From DATDAH01 sp963823495 (GTDB lineage: Bacteria > Actinomycetota > Acidimicrobiia > Acidimicrobiales > DATDAH01), in contig CAWGLV010000001.1 in NCBI GenBank assembly GCA_963823495.1, positions 3,534,001 through 3,598,000 on the forward strand: a stretch of DNA of 64,000 bases, in the 5' to 3' direction. Position numbers and translations under genes: made by a program. Of this stretch, positions 24,666 to 33,854 are shown piece by piece (position 1 is the stretch's first letter; every line of letters begins with the position of its first letter). Under the pieces are notes generated by a model. That model made no database searches and was not told the DNA's origin. It saw only the letters and a list, made by a program, of their open reading frames with translations.

Positions 24666-25289
24666 GTGGATGTGGTGGGGGGTCCTGGTCGCCCGGCGGA
24701 GGGGCGGGAGTTGCGGGCGCGCGGTGTGGAGACGATGCACCGCCTCCTGACCTCCGGGGTCGCCGTCTTCGGCCGTCGCGGGTTCCACGCGGCGCGGGTG
24801 GACGACATCGTCAGGGCCGCCAAGACGTCCCACGGCACCTTCTACCGGTACTTCGCCAGCAAGGAGGACCTGTTCCGCGCGCTCACCACCGACGTCGCGG
24901 ACCGCCTCACCGAGCTGGCCGACTCCCTCGGGCCGATCAGCCCCGACCCCGATGGCGAAGCCGAGCTGCGGGCCTGGGTGGCTCGCTTCCGCGAGGTGTA
25001 CGACCAGTACGGCCCGGTGATCCAGACCTGGACCGAAGCCGAACAGGACGAGACGCCCGAGGGTCGCCTCGGCACCGACGTCCTCACCCAGTTCGTGGCC
25101 CGACTGGCCGAGCGGATCCGGGCCGCCGACGTCGACGGGGTCGATCCCGACGTGGCCGCGGTCGCCCTCGTCGCCATGATCGAGCGCCTCACCTACTTCG
25201 CCGCCGCCCGTCAGGTCCCCCCCGGCGAGGCGGAGATCACCGGCGTGCTGGCGACCGCCGCCCAACGCAGCCTCTTCGGGCCTCCCTGA
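24666..25289 (+). CDS. TetR/AcrR family transcriptional regulator
   Basis: The protein is 207 residues with an N-terminal helix-turn-helix (GVAVFGRRGFHAARVDDIVR, then AAKTSHGTFYRYFASKEDLF, about 33-72) and a C-terminal effector domain (RLTELADSLGPISPDPDGEA). GTG 24666 is chosen from the TACGGT-8 nt spacing and the domain start. It faces the acyl-CoA synthetase/dehydrogenase operon across the perfect palindrome and precedes the branched-chain-type ABC operon by 73 bp. It probably represses both its own gene and the synthetase operon, with an acyl-CoA or substrate as inducer; that role is inferred. Confidence 0.9.
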   Translation: MDVVGGPGRPAEGRELRARGVETMHRLLTSGVAVFGRRGFHAARVDDIVRAAKTSHGTFYRYFASKEDLFRALTTDVADRLTELADSLGPISPDPDGEAELRAWVARFREVYDQYGPVIQTWTEAEQDETPEGRLGTDVLTQFVARLAERIRAADVDGVDPDVAAVALVAMIERLTYFAAARQVPPGEAEITGVLATAAQRSLFGPP

Positions 25290-25321
25290 CCCCCGCGTCA
25301 GTGGCGATCTGAGCGCGGGTG

Positions 25322-25327
25322 TAAGGT
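25322..25327 (+). promoter_or_regulatory. -10 element (TAAGGT) for ABC operon
   Basis: TAAGGT lies 35 nt before the TTG start of the binding protein. The leader then carries a GAGGGGA Shine-Dalgarno, so this transcript, unlike several others here, is leadered. Confidence 0.4.
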
Positions 25328-25362
25328 CCGCGCCACACAGGGTTCGATCCGAGGGGACACCT

Positions 25363-26700
25363 TTGAGCCGATCACGCATCGCCGCATTCCTGGTCTTGAT
25401 GGCGCTGGCTGCGGGGGCCTGCAGCAACGCCTCGGACGACACCGAGGCCGGCTCGGGCGACTCGACCACCGACACGGCCGACGGCGGTGGCGCGCTGACC
25501 TACGCCGAGGTGCTGGAGCTCCCCATCGACGAGAACGTCCCGGTCGACGCCCCCGGGGTGGACGACGACACCATCCGGGTCGGCGGCGTGGCCTCCACCA
25601 CCAACCCCATCGGCGGCAAGGAAGGCGAGTCCTTCGACGGTGTCCACGCCTACTTCGACTACATCAACTCCGAGGGCGGCATCTACGGCCGGGACCTCGA
25701 GTTGGTGGCCGAGGAGGACGACAACACCGGCTTCGAGAACACCCAGGACATCCAGAGCCTGCTCACCCAGGACCTGTTCGCCGTGCTGCCGATCGCCACC
25801 CTCGACTTCTCCGGTGCCCAGCTCCTGGTCGACGCCGGCATGCCGGGCTTCGGCTGGAACATCAACGAGGAGTACGCCCTGGGCGACAACCTGTTCGGGA
25901 TGCGGGGCTACCTCTGCTTCACCTGCGCCACGCCGACCATGCCCTGGCTGGCCCAGGAGACCGGCGCCACGACCATCGCCATCCTGGCCTACGACGTGCC
26001 CCAGTCCGCGTCCTGCGCCGAGGGCGCCCAGACCAGCGTCGAGACGTTCTCGTCCACCGGCGAGGTCGGCTTCGTCGACGCCACGCTCCCGTACGGCATC
26101 CCCGACCTCAGCGCCCAGGTCCGGGACATGAAGGCCGCCGGGGTCGACTTCGTGTACGCCTGCATGGACTTCAACGGGGCCACCACTCTGCAGCAGGAGA
26201 TGCGCCGCCAGGAGATGGACGCCATCCAGTACATGCCCAACGCCTACGACTACGACTTCCTCGCGGAGAACGGCGCGCTCTTCGAGGGCTCCTACGTCCT
26301 CACCCAGTTCGTGCCTTTCGAGGCCGAGGACCCGCCGGAAGCCCTCGACACCTACCTGGAGTGGATCGAGCAGACCGGGGGCACGGTGGGCGAGCTCAGC
26401 CTGTCGGGGTGGATCTCCGCGGACATGTTCGTGACCGGCCTGCGGGCCGCGGGACCGGAGTTCAGCCAGCAGGGCGTGATCGACGGGCTGAACCAGCTGA
26501 CCGACTACAACGCCGAGGGGATCATCCCCAGCCTGGACTGGACGGCCGAGCACTTCGACGATGCCGGCCGGTCCTGCGCCGCGATCTCGATCATCGAGGA
26601 CGGCGAGTTCGTCCCCCAGTTCGGCGAACCGGGTGAGCCGTTCATCTGCTTCGACGTCGGCATCACCGAACTGCCCGACCAGCCCGAGGTCTCCGCCTGA
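25363..26700 (+). CDS. Branched-chain amino-acid-type ABC substrate-binding lipoprotein (LivK-like)
   Basis: A 445-residue type 1 periplasmic-binding fold protein. The lipoprotein signal ends LAAGAC (Cys20), followed by a Ser/Asp/Thr-rich linker, then IRVGGVASTTNPIGGKEGES and FDYINSEGGIYGRDLELVAE, the usual start of the LivK fold. The start codon is TTG 25363, supported by a well-placed GAGGGGA Shine-Dalgarno and the signal peptide. In Acidimicrobiia such systems often import compounds other than amino acids; the substrate is unknown. It is first gene of the operon 25363-30276. Confidence 0.92.
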   Translation: MSRSRIAAFLVLMALAAGACSNASDDTEAGSGDSTTDTADGGGALTYAEVLELPIDENVPVDAPGVDDDTIRVGGVASTTNPIGGKEGESFDGVHAYFDYINSEGGIYGRDLELVAEEDDNTGFENTQDIQSLLTQDLFAVLPIATLDFSGAQLLVDAGMPGFGWNINEEYALGDNLFGMRGYLCFTCATPTMPWLAQETGATTIAILAYDVPQSASCAEGAQTSVETFSSTGEVGFVDATLPYGIPDLSAQVRDMKAAGVDFVYACMDFNGATTLQQEMRRQEMDAIQYMPNAYDYDFLAENGALFEGSYVLTQFVPFEAEDPPEALDTYLEWIEQTGGTVGELSLSGWISADMFVTGLRAAGPEFSQQGVIDGLNQLTDYNAEGIIPSLDWTAEHFDDAGRSCAAISIIEDGEFVPQFGEPGEPFICFDVGITELPDQPEVSA

Positions 26701-26734
26701 GCCGTGGCCGCGGCCGACCTCGGGCCCCCCGCCG

Positions 26735-28742
26735 ATGACCGACGTCCTCAACGCCGTCATCGGCGGCGCGCCCATCGGGTGTGTCTTCGCCCTCCTGGCG
26801 GTGGGCCTGGTCCTGACCTACCGCACGGCGGGGGTCTTCAACCTGGCCTTCGGGGCCCAGGCCTTCGTCTCGGCGGCCGTCTACTACGACACCCGGGTGC
26901 GCCACGAGTGGCCGATCCCCGCGGCGCTGCTCCTGTCCGTCTTCGTCGTCGCCCCCCTCCTCGGCTACCTCCTCGACCGGTCCCTGTTCCGCCATCTGCG
27001 TACCGCCAGCTCCATCGCCAAGCTGGTCACGACCCTCGGGTTGCTGGTGGCCATCCCCGAGATCACCAAGCTGTGGTTCGGCGGCGGAGCCTCCTTCGGT
27101 GTCAAGGGCATCTGGCCCACGACCGACGAGATCGGCGGCCCGACCATCTACCGCTGGGGCGACTACGCCGTGGACGGCAACCAGGTGGCGACCGTGCTGG
27201 TGACCCTCGTCGCCGTGGTGGCCCTCACCGCCATGTTCCGCTGGTCCCAGCTCGGCCTGCGCATGCGGGCGACCGTCGAGAGCCCGCGAATGACCGAACT
27301 GGCGGGCATCAACGCCGATCGCATCAGCACCTCCGCCTGGCTGCTGTCCAGCCTGTTCGCCGGCCTCGCCGGGGTGCTCCTGGCCCCCCTCTTCTCCCAG
27401 ATCAACAACGAGAACTTCCTGTTCCTGCTGATCGCGGCCATGGCCGCCGCCGCCTTCGGGAGCCTGAGGTCGATCCCCCTGACGCTGGTCGGGGGCATCG
27501 CCCTCGGCATCGGGTACCAACTCCTCTACACCTGGCTCCCGCCCGGGAGCATCCTGTCCCAGGGCCTGCGCCCCGCGCTGCCGTTCGTCGCCCTCTTCCT
27601 GCTGCTGCTGTTCTGGCCGGGCCTGCGCAACCGTCGGGAGGCCGCCGACCCGCTGGCCGGGGTCGACCCCCCTCCTCCGGCGCCCGCCGCCGCGCTGCGG
27701 ACCCGGTCGATGACCATCGCCACGCGGGTCCTGGCGGTGGCCGTGTTCCTGTTCATCAGCACCGGCGTGGCCTGGTTCTTCGACGACTTCTGGGTGCTGC
27801 TCTTCGTCACGGGCATCGTCTACGCCGTCATCTTCTGTTCGATCACGGTGATCACGGGCATGGCGGGGCTGCTCTCGCTCTCCCAGGCCGCCTTCGCCGG
27901 CATCGGCGCGTTCACCACGGCCCAGCTGGTCGACCGCTTCGACATGCAGGTGCTCGTGGCCATCCTGGTCGGCGCCGCCCTGGCCGCGCTCGTCGGCGGG
28001 GTCTTCGCCCTCCCCGTGTTGCGCCTCGAAGGCCTCTACCTCGCCCTCGCCACGCTGGCCTTCGCCGCCATGTTCCAGTTCGTGATCGTCCCCCAGGACT
28101 GGGCCGGGGGCCAGAACCTCCAGATCCCCCGCCCGATCATCGGCCCGCTCGACTTCTCCAGCACCCGGGCCTACTACTTCCTCTGCCTGGTGTTCCTCGG
28201 CCTCGTCGAGCGCGGCCGTCCTCCTCATCAAGCGGGGAACCGTCGGGCGCTACCTGGACGCCCTGCGGGGCAGCGAGGTCGCCGCCGTCTCGGTCGGCAT
28301 CGACCCCCGACGGGCCCGGGTGACCGCCTTCGGCCTGTCCGCGGGCATCGCCGGCCTCGGCGGGGGCCTGCTGGCCGTGCTCGACGGTCGGCTCAACCTC
28401 CTCAACTACAACTTCATCCAGGGCCTGGTGTGGGTCGTGCTCGTGGTCACGCTCGGACCCCGGGCCATCCAGGCGGCCATCACCGCGGGGATCATGTTCA
28501 AGCTCTTCCCGGAGATCATCTCCCGCATCGACGTCTCGGCGTTCCCCGACACGCTCAACCCCGCCCAGAACCCTCAGGCGCTGGCCTTCGCCCTCTTCGG
28601 CCTCGGTGCCCTCACCTACGCCAAACACCCCGAGGGGATCATCGAGTTCCAGACGGCGAAGTCCCTGGCCTTCGTCAACCGACGGATCCGACGCCGCGAG
28701 GGCAGCGACGACGATGACGCCGCGGTGGGGTCGCCGCCATGA
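26735..28742 (+). pseudogene. Fused LivH-LivM ABC permease with one frameshift
   Basis: One gene encodes both permease halves. The LivH part is residues about 1-300 (LAVGLVLTYRTAGVFNLAFG; RMRATVESPRMTELAGINAD). The LivM part is about 330-668 (VITGMAGLLSLSQAAFAGIG; LPVLRLEGLYLALATLAFAA; VSVGIDPRRARVTAFGLSAG). Between LVFLGLV and VLLIKRGTVGRYLDAL the frame changes by +1, an extra base around 28207-28218 (GAGCGCGGCC). The span of 2008 nt is one over a multiple of three. Downstream sequence is conserved to the stop, which overlaps livG (ATGA). Because all other transport genes are intact, a sequencing error or very recent lesion is likely. Confidence 0.85.
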
Positions 28743-29497
28743 GCGCGCTGCTGGAGGCGACGGAGGTCACGAAGCGCTTCGCGGGGATCACCGCCCTCGA
28801 TGGGGCGTCTCTGCGGGTCGAGGAGAGCGAGATCGTCGGCCTCATCGGTCCCAACGGCGCGGGCAAGACCACCCTCTTCGACTGCATCTACGGCTACCTG
28901 CGCCCCGACGCGGGCGCGGTCACCTTCTGTGGCCACAGCCTGATCGGCCGCCGCGCGTACGAGCGGGCGCGGCTCGGCATCGGCCGCACGTTCCAGCGCA
29001 TCGAGCTGTTCACCGGGACCACCGTGCGCGACCACCTGCTCGTGGCCGAGCGAGCGCGGCGGGGCACCGGTGGGCTCTGGCGGGACCTGCGGGGCAAGGG
29101 GAGCCCGACGGCTGAGGAGCAGGCCCGGGTCGAAGAGGTCCTCGACCTGCTCGAGCTCACCCCGCTGGCCGACCGTCCGATCGAGGCCCTGAGCCTCGGT
29201 CGGGCCCGGCTCGTGGAACTGGGCCGAGCCCTCATGATCGAGCCGCGCCTGCTGCTCCTGGACGAACCCTCCAGTGGCCTCGACGGTGAAGAGACCGCGG
29301 CCATGGGTGCCGTGCTCGCCCGGGTGAGCCAGGAGCGGGACGTCGCGGTCCTGCTGGTCGAGCACGACGTCGAGCTGGTCCGCTCGGTGACGAGCCGCCT
29401 GTACGTCCTGGACTTCGGGACGCTCATCGCCGAAGGTGCCACCACGGCCGTGCTGGGCGAGGAGGCCGTGCGCAAGGCCTACCTGGGGAGCACGTGA
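28739..29497 (+). CDS. Branched-chain-type ABC transporter ATPase (LivG-like)
   Basis: A 252-residue ATPase with Walker A GPNGAGKTTLFDCI (about 39-52), the Q-loop region GIGRTFQRIELF, a signature region EALSLGRARLVELGRAL (degenerate LSLGR in place of LSGGQ), Walker B LLLLDEPSSGLD and the switch His in VEHDVELV. LivG-type proteins pair with LivF to power the LivHM permease. The ATG at 28739 overlaps the permease stop by 4 nt. The Ser-Leu-Gly-Arg signature is atypical but occurs in some actinobacterial relatives. Confidence 0.93.
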   Translation: MSALLEATEVTKRFAGITALDGASLRVEESEIVGLIGPNGAGKTTLFDCIYGYLRPDAGAVTFCGHSLIGRRAYERARLGIGRTFQRIELFTGTTVRDHLLVAERARRGTGGLWRDLRGKGSPTAEEQARVEEVLDLLELTPLADRPIEALSLGRARLVELGRALMIEPRLLLLDEPSSGLDGEETAAMGAVLARVSQERDVAVLLVEHDVELVRSVTSRLYVLDFGTLIAEGATTAVLGEEAVRKAYLGST

Positions 29498-30276
29498 TGG
29501 CGGCACCGGACCGACCCTCCTCGCCGGCGCCTTCGGCCGCGACCACCGCGACGAGCACCGACGCCCCTCCCGTGCTCGAGCTGGACGACGTCGACGCGGC
29601 CTACGGGCCCTTCCGGGCCCTCTTCGAGGTGAGCCTGGCGGTGCCCGACGGCGGCGCCGTCGCCCTGCTCGGCCCCAACGGCGCGGGCAAGACCACGGTG
29701 GCCCGCGTCGCCTCCGGACTCCTCGCCCCCAGCCGCGGGGCGCTGAGGGTCAGCGGTGAGGACCTCACCGGCCGGCCCACCTACGAGGTCGCCCGACTCG
29801 GGGTGCTGCATGCGCCCGAGGGCCGTTCGGTGTTCGGGACCCTCACCGTCGAGGAGAACCTGGTCCTCGGCCTCGGCGGGGTGGGCGACAAGTCCGAGAT
29901 CGGCCCCGGCCTCGACCGGGCCTTCGAGCTGTTCCCCCGCCTGGGTGAGCGTCGGACCCAACAGGCCGGCACGCTCTCGGGCGGCGAGCAGCGCATGCTC
30001 TCCCTGGCCCGGGTCATGGCCCGGCCGCCGCGGCTGTTGATCGTGGACGAGCTCTCCCTCGGTCTCGCCCCCATCGTGGTCGAGGAGGTCTACGCCACCC
30101 TCGGCCGGATCACGTCGGCGGGCACGGCGCTGTTGATCATCGAGCAGCACGTGCACCACGCGCTGGAGATCGCGGATGAAGCGGTGATCCTCCACCAGGG
30201 TCGGGTCGCCTTCCACGGCCCGGCCGAGGGCCTGGTCGACCGCGCCGACCTCCTCAGCGGCGGTCTCGACCCCTAG
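29497..30276 (+). CDS. Branched-chain-type ABC transporter ATPase (LivF-like)
   Basis: A 259-residue ATPase with an unusually long Ala/Pro/Ser/Thr-rich N-terminal extension (about 25 residues) before the nucleotide-binding domain. Walker A is GPNGAGKTTVARVA, the LivF-typical VLHAPEGRSVFGTLTVEENL follows, the signature is LSGGEQRML, Walker B is LLIVDELSLGLAP and the His switch is in IIEQHVHHAL. ATG 29497 shares its first base with the livG stop; GTG 29494 is an alternative. Its 3' end overlaps the convergent DUF3566 gene by 23 bp. Confidence 0.93.
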   Translation: MAAPDRPSSPAPSAATTATSTDAPPVLELDDVDAAYGPFRALFEVSLAVPDGGAVALLGPNGAGKTTVARVASGLLAPSRGALRVSGEDLTGRPTYEVARLGVLHAPEGRSVFGTLTVEENLVLGLGGVGDKSEIGPGLDRAFELFPRLGERRTQQAGTLSGGEQRMLSLARVMARPPRLLIVDELSLGLAPIVVEEVYATLGRITSAGTALLIIEQHVHHALEIADEAVILHQGRVAFHGPAEGLVDRADLLSGGLDP

Positions 30277-30925
30277 CCGTGCTGACCGGGGATTGCCCGC
30301 GTCGCGCCAGTGCCCGCCGGATCCGTCGCCGTTCGCGCCGCGTGAGCGGTGCTTCGCCGACCTCGGCCCGCAGGCCACCGGTGATGGTCGACAACAGGTT
30401 GAACACCTCGGCGAAGACCACCGACAGCAGGCTGGCGGCCACGACCAGGATCCCGCCTCCGATGAGCGCCGCCCGCAGCATGGCCGGTCCGTCGAAGCTC
30501 ACGTCCACCCAGCCGAGGTCCTCGGCGAGGCTCTCGACGTTCTCGACGACGCCCAGCGTGCTGACCGTCAACCAGATGAGGACACCGGCACCGATCACCA
30601 CCACGGCGGCGCAGAACGAGAAGCCGAAGGCCATGGCCAGGACCGGCCCCAGGCGCAACCGACGGATGACGACCTCCCCGTCCACGCCGGTCGACGCCCC
30701 GATCGCGGTCGGGAGCGCCGGCGGCTCGATCCAGTCCGCTACCGGCACCCGGACCACGACCGCCTCCGCCAGCGGCGAGCGGGCGCCCTCGTCACCCGGG
30801 CGGGGTGGAGGCGCCACGGCGGGGCCGCCCCCCGTGCGGCCGCGGTAACGACCGAGATCCACCACCCCGGCGGGCCGGGGCGTCGGCGGTGCGGCGCGCT
30901 CGGCGGCCGCCGACTCGCCGCTCAT
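30254..30925 (-). CDS. DUF3566 transmembrane protein
   Basis: The protein is 223 residues. A Pro/Gly/Ala-rich cytoplasmic N-terminus (about 1-90) is followed by two membrane helices, LAMAFGFSFCAAVVVIGAGV (about 97-120) and ALIGGGILVVAASLLSVVFA (about 152-172). Between them is GVVENVESLAEDLGW, and after them FNLLSTITGGLRAEV. This layout matches DUF3566, an actinobacterial family usually found near the gyrA end of the origin region. Function unknown. Its ATG (30925) shares one base with the ParA stop (TGATG), so the two genes are coupled. Confidence 0.85.
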   Translation of the reverse strand: MSGESAAAERAAPPTPRPAGVVDLGRYRGRTGGGPAVAPPPRPGDEGARSPLAEAVVVRVPVADWIEPPALPTAIGASTGVDGEVVIRRLRLGPVLAMAFGFSFCAAVVVIGAGVLIWLTVSTLGVVENVESLAEDLGWVDVSFDGPAMLRAALIGGGILVVAASLLSVVFAEVFNLLSTITGGLRAEVGEAPLTRRERRRIRRALARRGQSPVSTARGRDRR

Positions 30926-31827
30926 CAACCGACCGGGGTGAGCGGGCGGTCGGTGACCCGGTGGCTGAGTCGGGAGAGGACCTCCCGGGTCACCTCCCAG
31001 TAGTCCGCGGCGAGACCGGCCGCATTGCGGGCGAATCCCTCCTCGCCCGGCGGATGGTCATACCAGGGACCAGCGTCCTGGGACGCGAGGAAGTACTCGG
31101 AGGCCACCACCCCGTGGGCCCGCATGTGCCGGGCGGCCTTGCGGGCGTCACGGATCGGGGTCGGGAACACCGGGGCGACGCCCGCCAGGAGGTACTCGAC
31201 CTGGACACGCGTGTCGCGCAGCATGCGCCGCTCCGCCGTACCGAAGCCGAAGAGGACCACACCGAGCAGTTCGAGATCGCCGTTCAGGCCCTGGTCGGCC
31301 ATCGCCCGGCGGCGCCCGTCGACCCGGGAGAGGCCATCGATGCCGGCCTGGTCGAAGCGGACCGGGCAGCAGAGGAAGCGGGAAGAGGCCAAAGCGAGGT
31401 CCAACAGGGCGGTGGTCGACGGCGGGGTGTCGATGACCACGAGGTCATAGGCCTCCGCGACCCGGACCAGGACGTCTCGGGGCCCCGTCAGCCCGTCCGG
31501 GCCCTCGGCGTGGATCCGTCGGCTGAGGCCCTCGGCCAGCCGGTCGGTCCACGGCCCGCCGGCGAGGACGTCGAGGCCGTCCCGGACCCCGGTGACCGGC
31601 ACCAGGGGCGCCCCGTCCAGCAGCGCGCCGTGGACCGCCTCACCCCCGTCGCTCAGGCCGGCCTGGTGGTACCCGAGGTCCTGGCCCAGGTTGCCCTGGG
31701 GGTCGAGGTCCACCGCCAGGCACCGCCACCCCATGGCGGCCGCCGTGGCGACCAGGCCCGCAGCGAGCGACGACTTGCCGACCCCGCCCTTGCCGTTGCC
31801 CACCGCGACGCCCCGGTCGAGGATCAT
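30925..31827 (-). CDS. ParA/MinD-family ATPase
   Basis: A 300-residue ParA-type ATPase with a deviant Walker A GNGKGGVGKSSLAAGL (about 10-25), Walker A' LAVDLDPQGNLGQDLG, Walker B YDLVVIDTPPST and a later CCPVRFDQAGIDGL. Such proteins position DNA or protein complexes by ATP-dependent surface patterning. No ParB gene or parS-like site is seen beside it; instead it is coupled to a DUF3566 membrane protein, so an orphan ParA acting on a membrane partner is possible. ATG 31827 begins just before the Walker A region. Confidence 0.9.
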   Translation of the reverse strand: MILDRGVAVGNGKGGVGKSSLAAGLVATAAAMGWRCLAVDLDPQGNLGQDLGYHQAGLSDGGEAVHGALLDGAPLVPVTGVRDGLDVLAGGPWTDRLAEGLSRRIHAEGPDGLTGPRDVLVRVAEAYDLVVIDTPPSTTALLDLALASSRFLCCPVRFDQAGIDGLSRVDGRRRAMADQGLNGDLELLGVVLFGFGTAERRMLRDTRVQVEYLLAGVAPVFPTPIRDARKAARHMRAHGVVASEYFLASQDAGPWYDHPPGEEGFARNAAGLAADYWEVTREVLSRLSHRVTDRPLTPVG

Positions 31828-31890
31828 CCGCCCACTGCTTTCCCGTGCTGTCGCCTCACACCCTCGCCCGTCCCGTTCGCCGAAACCGAA

Positions 31891-31909
31891 TGGTGACGGA
31901 GCGTCACCA
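31891..31909. promoter_or_regulatory. Perfect 8-3-8 palindrome upstream of ParA gene
   Basis: TGGTGACG (31891-31898), spacer GAG, CGTCACCA (31902-31909). It lies 64 bp upstream of the ParA start in the 268-bp divergent region with the amidohydrolase operon. Its size and symmetry suit a dimeric regulator; the regulator is unknown. The rest of 31828-32095 holds only the TAGGCT promoter element. Confidence 0.5.
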
Positions 31910-32080
31910 GATCGACCACAGATGGTCGCACGCGCCGCGGTTCGAGGCAAGCGCCGTCTCCACCCCGGCGAGCGCCAACCCCGACGGGGGGTGATCGGAG
32001 GCGAATCGACCGTGGTGGTGCCGTGGCCAGTGGCCCGCTCGGATCGTCCGGAGCCGCTGACGCCCGTGTCAGCCATCTCC

Positions 32081-32086
32081 TAGGCT
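32081..32086 (+). promoter_or_regulatory. -10 element (TAGGCT), leaderless start
   Basis: TAGGCT lies 9 nt before the ATG at 32096; no Shine-Dalgarno is present. Confidence 0.45.
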
Positions 32087-32095
32087 CGTCCCCGT

Positions 32096-33357
32096 ATGGG
32101 GGAACGGACGTGGAAGACGGGCATGCCCAGGAGCGAGGCCCACGGCCTGCTCCCCGATCCGGACCCCCGCGAGATCCGTTACACCGTGATCTCGGTGGAC
32201 GACCACCTGGTCGAGCCCCCGGGCATGTTCGAAGGGCGACTTCCCGCAGCCCTCGCCGACCGCGCCCCCGCGTCGTGGAGACCGAGGAGGGCCACGAGGT
32301 CTGGGAGTTCGACGGGCAGATCTTCCTCCAGGTCGGGCTGAACGCCGTGGTGGGTCGCCCCCGCGAGGACTGGAGGATCGAGCCCACCCGATTCGAGGAC
32401 ATGCGCCCCGGCTGCTGGGACATCGACGCCCGGGTGAAGGACATGGACATCAACGGCGTGTGGGCCGCGCTGAACTTCCCGTCGCAGATCACCGGGTTCT
32501 GCGGCCGGGTCTTCAGCCAGTGCTCGGACCCCGAACTGGGCCTGGCCGTGACCCGGGCCTGGAACGACTGGTTCCACGACGAGTGGTGGCAGCCGTTCCC
32601 CGACCGCAACATCCCGATGGGCATCACCTTCCTGGCCGACGCCGAGGTCGGGGCGGCGGAGATCCGGCGCAATGCCGCGCGGGGCTTCCGAGCCGTGACC
32701 CTGCCCGAGCAACCCCACCGCATCGGCCTGCCCCCGATCTTCGACCCGCACTGGGACCCGATCATCGAGGCCTGCGCCGAGACCGGCACGGTGGTCTGCC
32801 TGCATGTGGCGTCCTGCGGCATCGTGGACCTGCCCAAGGGGGCCCCGGCGATCCAGCTCGGCGCCACCCTCTTCGGCCAACTCGCCCTCGGGGCCTGCGC
32901 CGAGTGGCTGTGGTCGGGCTACCCCGTGCGCTTCCCCGACCTCCAGATCGCGATGGCCGAGGGCGGCATCGGTTGGGTGGCCATGCTCATCGACCGACTC
33001 GACAACATGGTCGAACGTTCGGGCTACGGCCGCGACTTCGAGGGCTCGTTCGGGATGCCCGGGGACCTCAGGCCCAGCGACGTCCTCCGCCGCAACTTCA
33101 CGTTCTGCACGATCGACGACCCGAACACGATCACCACCCGCAACGCCATCGGGGTCGAGAACATCTGCTTCGAGACCGATTACCCCCACGGCGACGGCAC
33201 CTGGCCCGACACCCAGGCGGTCATCGAGAAGGCCTACGGCGGGCTCCTCGACGAGGCCGAGATCGCCGCGATCACCCACGAGAACGCCGCCCGGGTCTTC
33301 CGCCACCCCTTGCCGCCGGCCGGCAGCCCCCACGCCGCCGGCCTCCGACAGCCCTGA
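32096..33357 (+). pseudogene. Amidohydrolase family protein (amidohydrolase_2) with one frameshift
   Basis: The N-terminal frame from ATG 32096 gives IRYTVISVDDHLVEPPGMFE up to ALADRAP. The remainder (VVETEEGHEVWEFDGQIFLQ onward) is shifted by one base. The 1262-nt span is one short of a multiple of three, and a run of five C at 32265-32269 would be six in the intact form (DRAPRVVETEEG), so one C is missing. The repaired protein is about 420 residues, a metal-dependent hydrolase/decarboxylase-like TIM barrel with SVDDHLVEPP, HVASCG and ETDYPHGDGTWP. It probably forms an operon with the SRPBCC gene 2 nt downstream. A paralogue at 48550-49831 is broken at nearly the same codon. Confidence 0.85.
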
Positions 33358-33358
33358 C

Positions 33359-33841
33359 ATGCGCGAGCACCGCTACACGATCGACATGCCCCACTCGGCG
33401 GCCCGGCTCTGGGCCCTGTTCCAGGACTACGACCGCTGGACCGACTACGCACCGATGGTGCTCGAGGTCGAGGTGGTCCACCCCGGTGACCAGCACGGCA
33501 ACGGGCTGCTCCGGCGGGTGATCTACCAGATGCCGATGGGGCGCCGGGGGGCCGCCCTCGAACTGGTCACCGAGGTGGCCAAGGAGCGGGGTTACACCTT
33601 CACCATGCTCAGCTCGACCCCGGGCAACGACCAGACGGGAAAGGTCAGACTCGAGCCGCTGGGCCCCAACCGGACCCGCTTCAGTTTCGAGGAGCGCTAC
33701 CACCTGACCAAGGCGCCGTGGAAGTGGTTCGAGGGTCGGATCTACGGCTTCATCAACAAGAAGAACGAGGAGACGATGCGGGCCGCCTCGCAATGGCTCA
33801 CCGACCACCCCGAGTACCGCCCCGACCTGGTGACCTCGTGA
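33359..33841 (+). CDS. SRPBCC (START/Bet v1-like) family protein
   Basis: A 160-residue protein starting REHRYTIDMPHSAARLWALF, with FQDYDRWTDYAPMVLEVEVV following. This is the usual opening of polyketide-cyclase/START-like ligand-binding proteins. C-terminally YHLTKAPWKWFEGRIYGFIN and NEETMRAASQWLTDHPEYRP fit the long terminal helix. SRPBCC proteins bind hydrophobic ligands and some are cyclases or chaperones for coenzymes. It directly follows the amidohydrolase (start 2 nt after its stop), so it may act on the same compound. Confidence 0.85.
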   Translation: MREHRYTIDMPHSAARLWALFQDYDRWTDYAPMVLEVEVVHPGDQHGNGLLRRVIYQMPMGRRGAALELVTEVAKERGYTFTMLSSTPGNDQTGKVRLEPLGPNRTRFSFEERYHLTKAPWKWFEGRIYGFINKKNEETMRAASQWLTDHPEYRPDLVTS

Positions 33842-33854
33842 CCCCCATGACGAA

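Noticed and set aside
32260..32275. Programmed -1 frameshift on the C run in the amidohydrolase
   Set aside because: No heptameric slippery motif with downstream structure was recognised, and the paralogue needs the opposite shift; a base-call error or lesion is simpler.
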